A stretch of DNA of 64,000 nucleotides from Myroides odoratus (GTDB lineage Bacteria > Bacteroidota > Bacteroidia > Flavobacteriales > Flavobacteriaceae): positions 124,001-188,000 of the forward strand of contig NZ_LROZ01000004.1 of NCBI RefSeq assembly GCF_001549985.1. Reading direction: 5' to 3'. Below are positions 8,340 through 17,058 of this stretch, in pieces. A program made the translations under genes and the position numbers. Every line of letters starts with the position of its first letter. The stretch's first letter is position 1. The notes under the pieces were generated by a model. The model was not told where the DNA came from. It did not search any database and saw only the letters and a program-made list of their open reading frames with translations.

Positions 8340-10169
8340 ATGCAGTATAGACCCGACATACAAGGATTAAGAGCACTAGCTGTACTTTTAGTTTTTATTT
8401 TTCACCTGAATCCTTCTTGGCTCAGTGGTGGATTTATAGGTGTAGATGTATTTTTTGTTATCTCAGGTTTTTTAGTAAGCAGTATTATTTTGCACAAGAA
8501 AGATAAAGGAACGTTTCGCTTCCTGGAGTTTTACTTGGGGCGTATTAAGCGCATTGTTCCAGTTTTTCTATTGCTGTTACTCTGTGTGGGGCTAGTGGGA
8601 GCTTGGGTATATGTGTGGGTCGATATTCTCAATTTACGCAAAACCCTAGTCGCGGCAGGTTTATTCAATTCCAATAATTACTTTGCTCATCTCGATACCT
8701 ATTTTGGTGCTTCAAATCAAGAGAATCCGTTGTTGCATACCTGGACGTTGTCCATTGAAATGCAGTTCTACTTGCTGTTGCCTTTGTTTTTATTCTTTGT
8801 TCGCAAGTCCTATCTATTCGTGGTGAGTTTGATGCTTATTGTTGGGGTATTGGGGTATTCCTTTTACTCCAGTGTATACCTCAATCAGCAGAGTGAGATG
8901 TATTTTTCTTTACTTGCGCGAATTCCTGAATTTTTGATTGGCACCCTCTTCGCTATTCGAGCAGAATCTCTACAAGCATGGGTTGGAAAATACCAAAATC
9001 CCATCGCGTGGATGGCCTTGTTGGGGATTGTAGCCTGTGCCATAGGATTTTCAGAACAAACTGTTTTTCCAGGACTATGGGTTGTACTTCCTTGTGTATT
9101 TACGGGGTGTTTACTCTTAACGACAACCTCTCAGGTGAATACACTCTTTACAACCAAGGTGATGGTGCATTTAGGGGAACTGTCCTATGCAATTTACCTG
9201 TGGCATTGGGCTATTATGGCTTTTTGGCGCTATTATACTATGCGGTTGGACTTCACGCTTTACGAGATGATCGGAATTACCGCCTTGACCTATGGACTGT
9301 CTTGGTTGTCTTATACCTACGTAGAAAATGTATTTCGCACATACCCCAACAAGGTATTCTTCCCTCGATTTATCGGCTTAGCGGTGCTTGTTGTACTGGC
9401 AGGAGGTGGAATTTACCGCATGAATCACTATTTGTTTCCTATTCCTAAAACCTATGCAACACCAACCTTCGGTATGGATTCTCATGCGCATCAATTCGTA
9501 GCAGTTGGTTTATATGGAGACGATACCAAAAAACAACCCGATTCTATTTGCCTGATTGGCGATAGCCATGCCTTAGTCTATAAAGCTATTCTAGATGAAA
9601 TAGGGAAGGATCATCACTTTTCCTTTTGGTCGGTGAGTAATAATCGATATCCGCTTTTCTCTAATATCAATCGTAGTGATTTTGATAAAGAAGGAGATTA
9701 TGAAACCTATGAAAAACTGATGGAAGAAGTAAAAGAAGTAACAGAAAAGAGTAAAACCATTTTTGTAGCTAGTGCGTGGTTAGAAGATGTACCTTCTTTA
9801 TCCATTGCTTTTACCTCCCTTGTAGAAAGTTTAGAACCTGAGCAGCGTTTGGTTATTTTAGGTGATTACCCTACGCTCGACCGCAATCCTATTCGTGCTA
9901 CCCGTGATTATCTCTATACTGCTGATAGTGAAGAAATCCAGGTTGTTCAATCTTCAGAACCGCAATATGTACTCGATGCTATTCAAAAGAACCCCGAACA
10001 AGTGCTGTATTTGCAATTTGATTTCGATAGTGCCACAACATTGCCCTATTTCAATGATACCTTAGGGTATTATGATGAAGACCACCTGAATACATTTGGC
10101 AGCAGAAAAATAGGGGATAGGGTTGGAAAAGATTTTATGACTTTTGCTGAGAAACATGGGTTGTTGTAA
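8340..10169 (+). CDS. Acyltransferase-3 / SGNH O-acetyltransferase (OafA/OatA-like)
   Basis: Transfers acetyl groups from the cytoplasm to extracytoplasmic glycans. The 609 residues split into an N-terminal Acyl_transf_3 membrane domain (about 1-365, ten or so spans) with RPDIQGLRALAVLLVFIFH (catalytic-site His about 22) and GGFIGVDVFFVISGF, and a C-terminal SGNH hydrolase-like domain with block I IGDSHA (about residue 405) and block V DEDHLN near the end. Full length for this fusion class. Position near the polysaccharide genes suggests O-acetylation of the capsule or LPS, but the acceptor is inferred only. Confidence 0.93.
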   Translation: MQYRPDIQGLRALAVLLVFIFHLNPSWLSGGFIGVDVFFVISGFLVSSIILHKKDKGTFRFLEFYLGRIKRIVPVFLLLLLCVGLVGAWVYVWVDILNLRKTLVAAGLFNSNNYFAHLDTYFGASNQENPLLHTWTLSIEMQFYLLLPLFLFFVRKSYLFVVSLMLIVGVLGYSFYSSVYLNQQSEMYFSLLARIPEFLIGTLFAIRAESLQAWVGKYQNPIAWMALLGIVACAIGFSEQTVFPGLWVVLPCVFTGCLLLTTTSQVNTLFTTKVMVHLGELSYAIYLWHWAIMAFWRYYTMRLDFTLYEMIGITALTYGLSWLSYTYVENVFRTYPNKVFFPRFIGLAVLVVLAGGGIYRMNHYLFPIPKTYATPTFGMDSHAHQFVAVGLYGDDTKKQPDSICLIGDSHALVYKAILDEIGKDHHFSFWSVSNNRYPLFSNINRSDFDKEGDYETYEKLMEEVKEVTEKSKTIFVASAWLEDVPSLSIAFTSLVESLEPEQRLVILGDYPTLDRNPIRATRDYLYTADSEEIQVVQSSEPQYVLDAIQKNPEQVLYLQFDFDSATTLPYFNDTLGYYDEDHLNTFGSRKIGDRVGKDFMTFAEKHGLL

Positions 10170-10170
10170 G

Positions 10171-10212
10171 GCGGTGAGAAGGTGAGGAGGTGAGAGGGTG
10201 TGGCGGTGAGAT
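10171..10212. repeat. 8-bp GTGAG-type minisatellite
   Basis: GGCGGTGAGAAGGTGAGGAG-type units directly after the acyltransferase stop. A further G-rich block lies at about 10985-11030 and a CTCAC-oriented block at about 11125-11166, so arrays of opposite polarity bracket the REP array between them. Confidence 0.8.
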
Positions 10213-10315
10213 TTGTGCTTTGTGAAATCGTTGGTTTATCGATTAAAGAAGATTTGCAAAAAAACAATACTCTCTCCAGTATCCGTTCAGTCGTTCCTTT
10301 CAGTCGCTCCACTCT

Positions 10316-10890
10316 GTATGTCACCCTGACGCAGGAAGGGTCGCATTCGTTGCTCTAGCTAGCATCCGTCCAGTATCCGTCCAGTCGCTCCGTTCTGTAT
10401 GTCCCCCTGACGCAGGAAGGGTCGCATCCGTTACTTTACCAAGCATTCGTTCAGTGTCCGTTCAGTCGCTCCACTCCGTATGTCACCCTGACGCAGGAAG
10501 GGTCGCATCCGTTACTCTATTCAGTATCCGTTCATTCGTTCCGTTCTGTATGTCACCCTGACGCAGGAAGGGTCGCATCCGTTACTCTATTTAGTATCCG
10601 TCCAGTATCCGTCCAGTCGTTCTACTCTGTATGTCACCCTGACGCAGGAAGGGTCGCATTCGTTACTCTAATCAGTATCCGTCCAGTCGTTCCACTCCGT
10701 ATGTCACCCTGACGCAGGAAGGGTCGCATCCCTTGCTCTATCCAGTATCCGTTCAGTCGCTCCACTCCGTATGTCACCCTGACGCAGGAAGGGTCGCATC
10801 CGTTGCTTTACCAAGCATTCGTTCAGTGTCCGTTCAGTCGCTCCACTCCGTATGTCACCCTGACGCAGGAAGGGTCGCATTCGTCACTCT
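10316..10890. repeat. Array of eight directly repeated REP-like elements
   Basis: The core GTATGTCACCCTGACGCAGG followed by AAGGGTCGCAT is repeated at 10316, 10397, 10478, 10548, 10629, 10699, 10769 and 10850. Spacings are 81, 81, 70, 81, 70, 70 and 81 bp; the 11-bp difference is one extra AGTATCCGTCC-type subunit in the linker. Each core can form a small hairpin (ACCCT / AGGGT). One inverted copy follows at about 10940-10975. No coding function is seen in 10170-11360. Confidence 0.9.
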
Positions 10891-11360
10891 ACCTAGCATC
10901 CGTAACTCTATCCAGTATCCGTCCAGTCGCTCCGCTCAATATTGTGTGAGCGCGAGATGCGAGTGACATACTGGGTGTGGATTACGAGGCGATGAGACGA
11001 TGAGACGGTGAGGCGGTGAGAAGATGAGATCAGGCTTTACCCATAACCCCATAATAATGAGATATTCTTCTTTAATCGAAGAAACCTTCAAAAAAGCCTC
11101 TTGCGAAAAAACAAAAAAGCAAACCTCACCACCTCACCCTCTCACCGCCACACCCTCTCACCCCCTCACAAAAATCACCTTCAATAAAAAACAATTTCTT
11201 TCAATAAAATATACGAATAGTGTATGACGCTAAGGATATTTCATTTTATTTAAATAATTTTAACAATTAATTCATTTTATGTGTGTGTTTTTAGGAAAGC
11301 GCAACGTGCGACTTTCCTTAAAAATAATCAAATCTATGCTAGAGAAAAGGTTAAAAAATG

Positions 11361-11368
11361 TACCTTTG
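11361..11368 (+). promoter_or_regulatory. Bacteroidetes -7 box for the polysaccharide operon
   Basis: TACCTTTG is a perfect TAnnTTTG element, 80 bp before the first gene of the glycan operon at 11448. A -33 element is not obvious. The transcript would begin at about 11373, exactly where the structured leader starts. Confidence 0.6.
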
Positions 11369-11372
11369 TGAG

Positions 11373-11425
11373 CTTAGGGAGTAGCCTATGGCTAAAATAC
11401 CTTACTTTTTTATCCCGTCCCTAAG
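11373..11425 (+). promoter_or_regulatory. Structured 5' leader of the polysaccharide operon
   Basis: CTTAGGGA (11373-11380) pairs perfectly with TCCCTAAG (11418-11425), enclosing an inner hairpin TAGCC-TAT-GGCTA (11382-11394). The outer stem closes a compact RNA element that starts at the predicted transcription start. No T-tract follows, so it is not a plain terminator. Function unknown; it could stabilise the mRNA or regulate entry into the operon. Confidence 0.5.
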
Positions 11426-11447
11426 TAAATAAGAAAGTAATAAAAAA

Positions 11448-12746
11448 ATGGAAAAAGAATATAAGATTGCAGTTGTAGGACAAGGCTATGTGGGTTTGCC
11501 TTTGGCGCTAGCATTCGCTAAACACTACCCTGTAGTGGGATTTGATATCAATGCTCAACGCATTGAAGCCCTACAAAAAGCACAAGATGAAACCAAAGAA
11601 GCCGACCAAGATCAGCTTAGTGTTTCCCTTATCGCATACCAAACCTCTGGGGGTATAAAAGGATATTTGCCTAGTTTTGAAAGAAAAGACTTAGCAGGAG
11701 CCAATGTCTTCATTATTACCGTTCCAACACCCATCAACCAATTTAATGCACCCGATTTATCTCCCTTAAAGAGCGCTTCCCGTTTAGTAGGCGAAGTCCT
11801 CAAAGAAGGCGATATCGTCATCTATGAATCTACTGTATATCCAGGTTGTACCGAAGAAGAGTGTATTCCCGTATTAGAAGCCACTTCAAAACTACAGTTC
11901 AACCGCGATTTTTATGTCGGATATTCACCAGAGCGCATCAACCCAGGTGATAAAATCAATACCTTAGAAACCATTGTCAAGGTAACTTCGGGTAGCACAC
12001 CCGCTATAGCAGAAGAAATCGACCAATTATATCAACAAATCATTCAAGCAGGTACACATAAAGCTTCCTCTATTAAAGTAGCAGAAGCCGCTAAGGTAAT
12101 TGAAAATGCCCAACGCGATGTCAATATCTCTTTTGTGAATGAGTTAGCCTTGATTTTTGATCGCATCGGAATCGATACCCAAGAAGTACTAGAAGCAGCC
12201 GGAACGAAGTTTAACTTCCTTAAGTTTCAACCCGGTTTAGTTGGAGGACACTGCATTTCGGTTGATCCGTATTATTTAGCACATAAATCCATTCAATTAG
12301 GGTATTACCCTGATGTTATCCTTTCAGGAAGACGAGTGAATGATGAAATACCCGTTTTTATTGCAAGCAAAGTAGTCAAACTGATGGTGCAAAAAAACAT
12401 CAATGTAAGTCAGTCTAAAGTGTTGTTGTTGGGCTTTGCCTTCAAGGAAAACTGTCCAGATACCCGCAATACCAAAGTAGCCATGATCTATGATGAGTTA
12501 GTTTCATATGGTTTAACTGTGGAGGTGTATGACCCTTGGGTGAATCCAGAAGAGGTGAAAGCCGAATATGGAATTACCTTAGTGAATTCTTTAGACATTG
12601 TAAAACAACACTATGATGCGGTTGTCTTAACAACAGCACACCGCGATTTTAATAAATTTAACGTCCGAGAATTGGTTCAATCCTCTGGCGTAGTGTTTGA
12701 CACCAAGAGTGTGTTAAAACCAAACGAAGTAGATAGTAGATTATAA
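11448..12746 (+). CDS. UDP-HexNAc 6-dehydrogenase (TviB/WbpO-like), copy 1
   Basis: Converts a UDP-N-acetylhexosamine (UDP-GlcNAc or UDP-GalNAc) to the uronic acid. 432 residues: Rossmann GQGYVGLPLALAFA at the N-terminus, TVPTPINQFNAPDL, YESTVYPGCTEEECIP, the YSPERINPGD signature, and the catalytic Cys at about 269 in GLVGGHCISVDPYY. The YSPERINPGD/TVYPG pattern marks the TviB/WbpO group. First gene of the operon that runs to 26522. A second TviB/WbpO-like gene is at 15757. Which of the two UDP-HexNAc substrates is used cannot be read from the sequence. Confidence 0.9.
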   Translation: MEKEYKIAVVGQGYVGLPLALAFAKHYPVVGFDINAQRIEALQKAQDETKEADQDQLSVSLIAYQTSGGIKGYLPSFERKDLAGANVFIITVPTPINQFNAPDLSPLKSASRLVGEVLKEGDIVIYESTVYPGCTEEECIPVLEATSKLQFNRDFYVGYSPERINPGDKINTLETIVKVTSGSTPAIAEEIDQLYQQIIQAGTHKASSIKVAEAAKVIENAQRDVNISFVNELALIFDRIGIDTQEVLEAAGTKFNFLKFQPGLVGGHCISVDPYYLAHKSIQLGYYPDVILSGRRVNDEIPVFIASKVVKLMVQKNINVSQSKVLLLGFAFKENCPDTRNTKVAMIYDELVSYGLTVEVYDPWVNPEEVKAEYGITLVNSLDIVKQHYDAVVLTTAHRDFNKFNVRELVQSSGVVFDTKSVLKPNEVDSRL

Positions 12747-12764
12747 TAAGTTGGTCCGATAAAA

Positions 12765-14165
12765 ATGAAAAAGATTACTAAAATTTGTTGTGTGGGTGCA
12801 GGCTATGTAGGGGGGCCTACGATGGCTGTCATTGCACAGAAAAATCCTCATATTCAAATTACAGTAGTGGATATCAATGAAGCGCGTATCCAGGCATGGA
12901 ATGAGGCTGACTTGAATAAATTGCCAATCTATGAACCAGGGCTAGATGCCATTGTGGCTGAAGCCAGAGGGCGCAACTTATTTTTCAATACCAACGTAGA
13001 CCAAGCAATTGAGGAAGCCGATATGATCTTCATTTCAGTGAATACGCCAACCAAAACGTACGGAAAAGGAAAAGGGATGGCGGCTGACCTAAAGTATATC
13101 GAACTATGTGCTCGTCAAATTGCCAGAGTTGCGAAGACCGATAAAATTGTCGTTGAAAAATCAACACTACCCGTGCGTACGGCTCAAGCTATCAAACGCA
13201 TTTTAGACCAAACAGGGAATGGGGTGGAATTCCAAATTCTATCCAATCCTGAATTCCTAGCGGAAGGTACGGCCATTGCCGATTTGATGAATCCTGATCG
13301 CGTATTGATTGGAGGAGAAGAAACCCCAGCCGGAAGTGAAGCAATCGAAGCCTTAGCAACTATTTATAGCGCGTGGGTACCACAAGAGCGCATCTTGCGT
13401 ACCAATGTATGGTCATCCGAATTATCTAAATTAACCGCCAATGCCTTTTTAGCGCAACGCGTATCGTCCATCAATGCCATTTCAGAACTGTGTGAAGCTT
13501 CTGGGGCAGATGTGAGTGAGGTAGCGCGTGCTATTGGAACAGATAGCCGTATTGGAAGCAAGTTCTTAAAAGCCTCCGTTGGCTTTGGGGGATCTTGTTT
13601 TCAAAAAGACATCTTGAATTTAGTGTATATCGCTTCTTCTTATGGTTTACAAGAAGTAGCAGATTATTGGGAACAAGTGATTCTCATGAACGATTACCAA
13701 AAACGTCGTTTTGCTGAGAATATCGTTAATACCTTGTTTAATACCGTAAATGATAAAAAAATTGCCTTCTTAGGATGGGCATTCAAAAAAGATACAAACG
13801 ATACACGCGAATCAGCAGCCATCTATGTAGCCAATGATTTAATGGAAGAAGAGGCCCAAATTCACGTGTATGACCCTAAAGTGACAGCCATGCAAATGCT
13901 GTCTGATTTGGATTATTTAGCAACCCGTGAACCCGAGGCAAATCGCAAGCATTTAACAGCACACCAAGATCCGTATGAAGCTCTTGCAGGTGCACACGGT
14001 ATTGCCGTACTAACGGAATGGGATGAGTTTGTTACTTACGACTGGCAACGCATTTATGACAACATGCAAAAACCGGCCTTCGTATTCGACGGACGTAATA
14101 TCCTCAATAGAGAAGCTTTAGAACAAATAGGGTTTGAAGTGTATACCATTGGAAAAGGAAAATAG
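12765..14165 (+). CDS. UDP-glucose 6-dehydrogenase, eukaryote-like long form
   Basis: Oxidises UDP-glucose to UDP-glucuronate. At 466 residues it is the long UGDH class found in animals and some bacteria, not the approximately 400-residue Ugd. Seen are [70 protein letters not shown] and the catalytic Cys at about 278 in [10 protein letters not shown]; the C-terminal domain holds [16 protein letters not shown]. It lies 18 bp after the TviB-like gene, in the same operon, supplying UDP-GlcA for the polymer. Confidence 0.93.
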   Translation: MKKITKICCVGAGYVGGPTMAVIAQKNPHIQITVVDINEARIQAWNEADLNKLPIYEPGLDAIVAEARGRNLFFNTNVDQAIEEADMIFISVNTPTKTYGKGKGMAADLKYIELCARQIARVAKTDKIVVEKSTLPVRTAQAIKRILDQTGNGVEFQILSNPEFLAEGTAIADLMNPDRVLIGGEETPAGSEAIEALATIYSAWVPQERILRTNVWSSELSKLTANAFLAQRVSSINAISELCEASGADVSEVARAIGTDSRIGSKFLKASVGFGGSCFQKDILNLVYIASSYGLQEVADYWEQVILMNDYQKRRFAENIVNTLFNTVNDKKIAFLGWAFKKDTNDTRESAAIYVANDLMEEEAQIHVYDPKVTAMQMLSDLDYLATREPEANRKHLTAHQDPYEALAGAHGIAVLTEWDEFVTYDWQRIYDNMQKPAFVFDGRNILNREALEQIGFEVYTIGKGK

Positions 14166-14169
14166 AATT

Positions 14170-15144
14170 ATGAAAAAAATATTAATTACTGGAGGAGCTG
14201 GATTTATTGGCTCCAACTTAACAGAGTACTTTTTAAATCAAGGGTACTTTGTTCGCTGTTTAGATAACTTCTCAACAGGTTATCGTTACAATATTGAAGA
14301 ATTTTTAAGCAACCCGAACTATGAGTTGTTGGAAGGGGATATTCGCGACTTGGCTACGTGTCAACAAGCCGTAACAGGGGTTGATTATGTATTGCATCAA
14401 GCTGCCTTGGGCTCTGTACCACGTTCTATTGTAGATCCAATTACTTCAAATGAAGTGAATGTGTCTGGATTTATTAATATGTTGGTGGCCTCTCGTGATG
14501 CAGAAGTAAAACGATTTGTGTATGCTGCAAGTTCGTCTACTTATGGAGATTCTGAAAATTTACCAAAAGTGGAAGATATTATTGGTAAACCACTATCTCC
14601 TTATGCTGTAACGAAGTATGTAAATGAATTGTATGCTGATGTATTTGCTAGAACGTATGGAATTGAAGCGATTGGATTGCGTTATTTTAACGTATTTGGA
14701 CGTCGTCAAGATCCAAATGGAGCTTATGCAGCTGTAATTCCTTTATTCGTTAAACAATTGATTAATCATGAAAGTCCTACCATTAATGGAACTGGTGACT
14801 ACTCTCGTGACTTTACCTATATTGACAACGTAGTTCAAATGAATGAACGTGCGATGTTGACAGACAACAAAGAGGCGATTAATACCGTTTATAATACAGC
14901 GGTGGGGGATCGTACGACTTTAAATGAGTTAGTTTCTTACTTGAAAAAACATTTAGCTACTTATGATGCAGCTATTGAACAAGTGGAAGTAAAACACGGA
15001 CCAAATCGAGTAGGTGATATTCCACATTCATTAGCTTCTATTGAGAAAGCAAAAGCATTATTGGCATATGACCCTAGCCATACATTAGATGACGGCTTAC
15101 GTGAAGCAATGAAATGGTATTGGGAACATAAAGAGATGCTGTAA
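14170..15144 (+). CDS. UDP-N-acetylhexosamine 4-epimerase (WbpP/TviC-like SDR)
   Basis: Extended short-chain dehydrogenase that interconverts UDP-GlcNAc(A) and UDP-GalNAc(A). The start at 14170 is chosen because MKKILITGGAGFIGSN is the canonical N-terminus; a start at 14134 would add twelve residues overlapping the previous gene. Motifs: GGAGFIGS (7-14), DNFSTG, AASSSTYGD, catalytic Tyr145 and Lys149 in YAVTKY, RYFNVFGRRQDPNGAYAAVIP, SRDFTYIDNVVQ. 324 residues. TviB- and TviC-like enzymes work as a pair to make UDP-GalNAcA in Vi antigen and Pseudomonas O6 synthesis, and the same pair is present here. Confidence 0.9.
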   Translation: MKKILITGGAGFIGSNLTEYFLNQGYFVRCLDNFSTGYRYNIEEFLSNPNYELLEGDIRDLATCQQAVTGVDYVLHQAALGSVPRSIVDPITSNEVNVSGFINMLVASRDAEVKRFVYAASSSTYGDSENLPKVEDIIGKPLSPYAVTKYVNELYADVFARTYGIEAIGLRYFNVFGRRQDPNGAYAAVIPLFVKQLINHESPTINGTGDYSRDFTYIDNVVQMNERAMLTDNKEAINTVYNTAVGDRTTLNELVSYLKKHLATYDAAIEQVEVKHGPNRVGDIPHSLASIEKAKALLAYDPSHTLDDGLREAMKWYWEHKEML

Positions 15145-15201
15145 GAATTGTTGAATTAAATTTTTTGATGGAGTGCACAAACTTTAACATGTAATAGTAT
15201 T

Positions 15202-15735
15202 ATGAATAAAAGTATTAAGGAAGACTTATTTAGACACAGTGGTACCTATAGTTTATCAAAGTTAGTTAAGTGTTATTTTTTTGTTCCTGGATTTAGGTTT
15301 ATGTTTTGGTTTCGCCTCGCAACCCAAAGTCCTAGAAATTTACTATACAAATTGATCGTTAGAAGGTTGAGTTATAAGTTTGGTATTCAGATTCCAGTAG
15401 GTACTAAAATAGGTAAAGGTTTTTATATAGGTCATTATAATTGTATTGTAGTAAATAATACTGCAGTTATTGGTGATAATGTCAATATATCTCATGGAGT
15501 TACAATAGGACAAATAAACGTAGGTGATAAGCAAGGTGCACCTCAAATTGGAAATAATGTTTATATAGGACCTGGAGCTAAAATTATTGGAAATATTAAA
15601 ATAGGCAATAATGTAGCTATCGGAGCTAATGCAGTAGTTGTTAACGATGTTGAAGATAATTGCATTGTTGGAGGAATACCTGCAAAAGTTTTGTCTATGA
15701 AAGGTTCTGTGGGTTATATAAACAGAACTGTTTAA
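15202..15735 (+). CDS. CysE-like left-handed beta-helix acetyltransferase
   Basis: A 177-residue hexapeptide-repeat acyltransferase. A short helical N-terminus (about 1-55, with FRFMFWFRLA) is followed by hexapeptide turns (about 60-150) including GIQIPVGTKIGKGFYIGHYN, NISHGVTIG, GNNVYIGPGAKIIGNIKIG and GGIPAKVLS. The N-terminal part and GIPAKV tail are typical of serine-acetyltransferase-like proteins found inside capsule loci, where they acetylate sugars or amino acids. Clearly more AT-rich than the preceding genes, as are the genes that follow up to about 20500. It could acetylate a sugar amine or the amino-acid substituent; the substrate is not shown. Confidence 0.85.
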   Translation: MNKSIKEDLFRHSGTYSLSKLVKCYFFVPGFRFMFWFRLATQSPRNLLYKLIVRRLSYKFGIQIPVGTKIGKGFYIGHYNCIVVNNTAVIGDNVNISHGVTIGQINVGDKQGAPQIGNNVYIGPGAKIIGNIKIGNNVAIGANAVVVNDVEDNCIVGGIPAKVLSMKGSVGYINRTV

Positions 15736-15756
15736 ATATAGAAATAGATTAGAAGT

Positions 15757-17052
15757 ATGAATACACAACATAAGATTGCAGTAATAGGATTAGGGTATGT
15801 TGGATTACCTTTGGCGCGTTTATTCGCTACAAAATTCCCAACCGTAGGATTTGATATTAATCAAGGACGTATCGCTGAATTAAGAGAAGGAAAAGACAGT
15901 ACATTAGAAGTAGAAAATGAAATTTTACAAGCGGTAACAGTAAAAACAAATCCTGTTTTAGCGAATGAAACCAAAGGATTGTATTGTTCGTATGATTTAG
16001 GAGATATTACAGATTGTAATGTATATATTGTAACGGTACCTACTCCCGTAGATAAACACAATCGTCCTGATTTGACTCCGTTGTATAAAGCATCTGAGAC
16101 CGTGGGAAAAGTATTGAAAAAAGGAGATATCGTAATTTATGAATCAACAGTTTACCCAGGTGTAACAGAAGAGGAATGCATACCTGTTCTAGAACGTGTA
16201 TCAGGATTAAAATTCAACGAAGACTTTTATGCAGGTTATTCTCCAGAGCGTATTAACCCTGGAGATAAGGAACATACGGTTGAAAAAATATTAAAAGTAA
16301 CGGCGGGTAGTACGCCAGAAATTGGAGTCGTAGTGAATGATATCTACAAAGCGGTTATCACAGCAGGAACACACTTAGCTCCGACAATTAAAGTAGCAGA
16401 AGCAGCAAAAGTGATTGAAAATTCACAACGTGACATCAATATTGCTTTTGTGAATGAGTTGGCGAAAATCTTTAATTTATTGGATATTGATACCCATGCT
16501 GTCTTAGAAGCAGCTGGAACGAAGTGGAACTTCTTGCCATTCAAACCCGGATTAGTAGGAGGACACTGTATTGGGGTTGATCCATATTATTTAGCACAAA
16601 AAGCCATGGAAAAAGGCTACCACCCAGAAATCATCTTAGCCGGTCGTCGTTTAAATGATTCTATGGGTGAATATGTAGCTGCTCAAGTTATTAAAACCAT
16701 GATCAAAAAGAGTATCAAGGTAAGTGAAGCTGAGGTATTGATGTTGGGGGTTACCTTTAAAGAAAATTGTCCAGATGTACGCAATACGAAGATTGTAGAT
16801 GTTATTGCTGCTTTAGAAGATTATGGTGTAAAAGTAATAACCTATGATCCTTGGGCGAATCCAGTAGAAGTAATGCACGAATATGGGGTAGTAAGTCATA
16901 CCACTTTACCACAAGGAAAATTTGATGCGATTGTATTGGGGGTTGCACACAAAGAGCTATTGACGTTGGACTTGGATCAATTGAAAAAAGAAGTAGCTGT
17001 ACTCTATGATGTGAAAGGAGTTTTAGACGGAGGAGTAGATCGTAGATTGTAG
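15757..17052 (+). CDS. UDP-HexNAc 6-dehydrogenase (TviB/WbpO-like), copy 2
   Basis: Paralogue of the enzyme at 11448, 431 residues, with GLGYVGLPLARLFA, TVPTPVDKHNRPDL, YESTVYPGVTEEECIP, YSPERINPGD and the catalytic Cys at about 271 in GLVGGHCIGVDPYY. Similarity to copy 1 runs over the whole length, but the region about residues 45-85 and the C-terminus differ, so they may take different substrates (GlcNAc versus GalNAc forms) or reflect cluster remodelling. 21 bp after the acetyltransferase; ends 6 bp before the flippase gene. Confidence 0.9.
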   Translation: MNTQHKIAVIGLGYVGLPLARLFATKFPTVGFDINQGRIAELREGKDSTLEVENEILQAVTVKTNPVLANETKGLYCSYDLGDITDCNVYIVTVPTPVDKHNRPDLTPLYKASETVGKVLKKGDIVIYESTVYPGVTEEECIPVLERVSGLKFNEDFYAGYSPERINPGDKEHTVEKILKVTAGSTPEIGVVVNDIYKAVITAGTHLAPTIKVAEAAKVIENSQRDINIAFVNELAKIFNLLDIDTHAVLEAAGTKWNFLPFKPGLVGGHCIGVDPYYLAQKAMEKGYHPEIILAGRRLNDSMGEYVAAQVIKTMIKKSIKVSEAEVLMLGVTFKENCPDVRNTKIVDVIAALEDYGVKVITYDPWANPVEVMHEYGVVSHTTLPQGKFDAIVLGVAHKELLTLDLDQLKKEVAVLYDVKGVLDGGVDRRL

Positions 17053-17058
17053 TAGGCT

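Noticed and set aside
8978..9448. 156-codon frame inside the acyltransferase gene
   Set aside because: Shadow frame; the overlapping frame encodes a complete acyltransferase-3 domain.
10316..10890. Regularly spaced repeats that look like a CRISPR array
   Set aside because: The sequences between the repeats are themselves repeats (CAGTATCCGTCCAGTCG-type), not unique spacers, and no cas gene is nearby.
10733..10966. Open frame within the REP array
   Set aside because: The peptide is an artefact of the repeated element (two near-identical halves) and has no promoter or family.
15343..15771. Minus-strand 142-codon frame
   Set aside because: Antisense shadow of the hexapeptide acetyltransferase; Asn/Tyr/Ser-rich low-complexity translation of AT-rich DNA.
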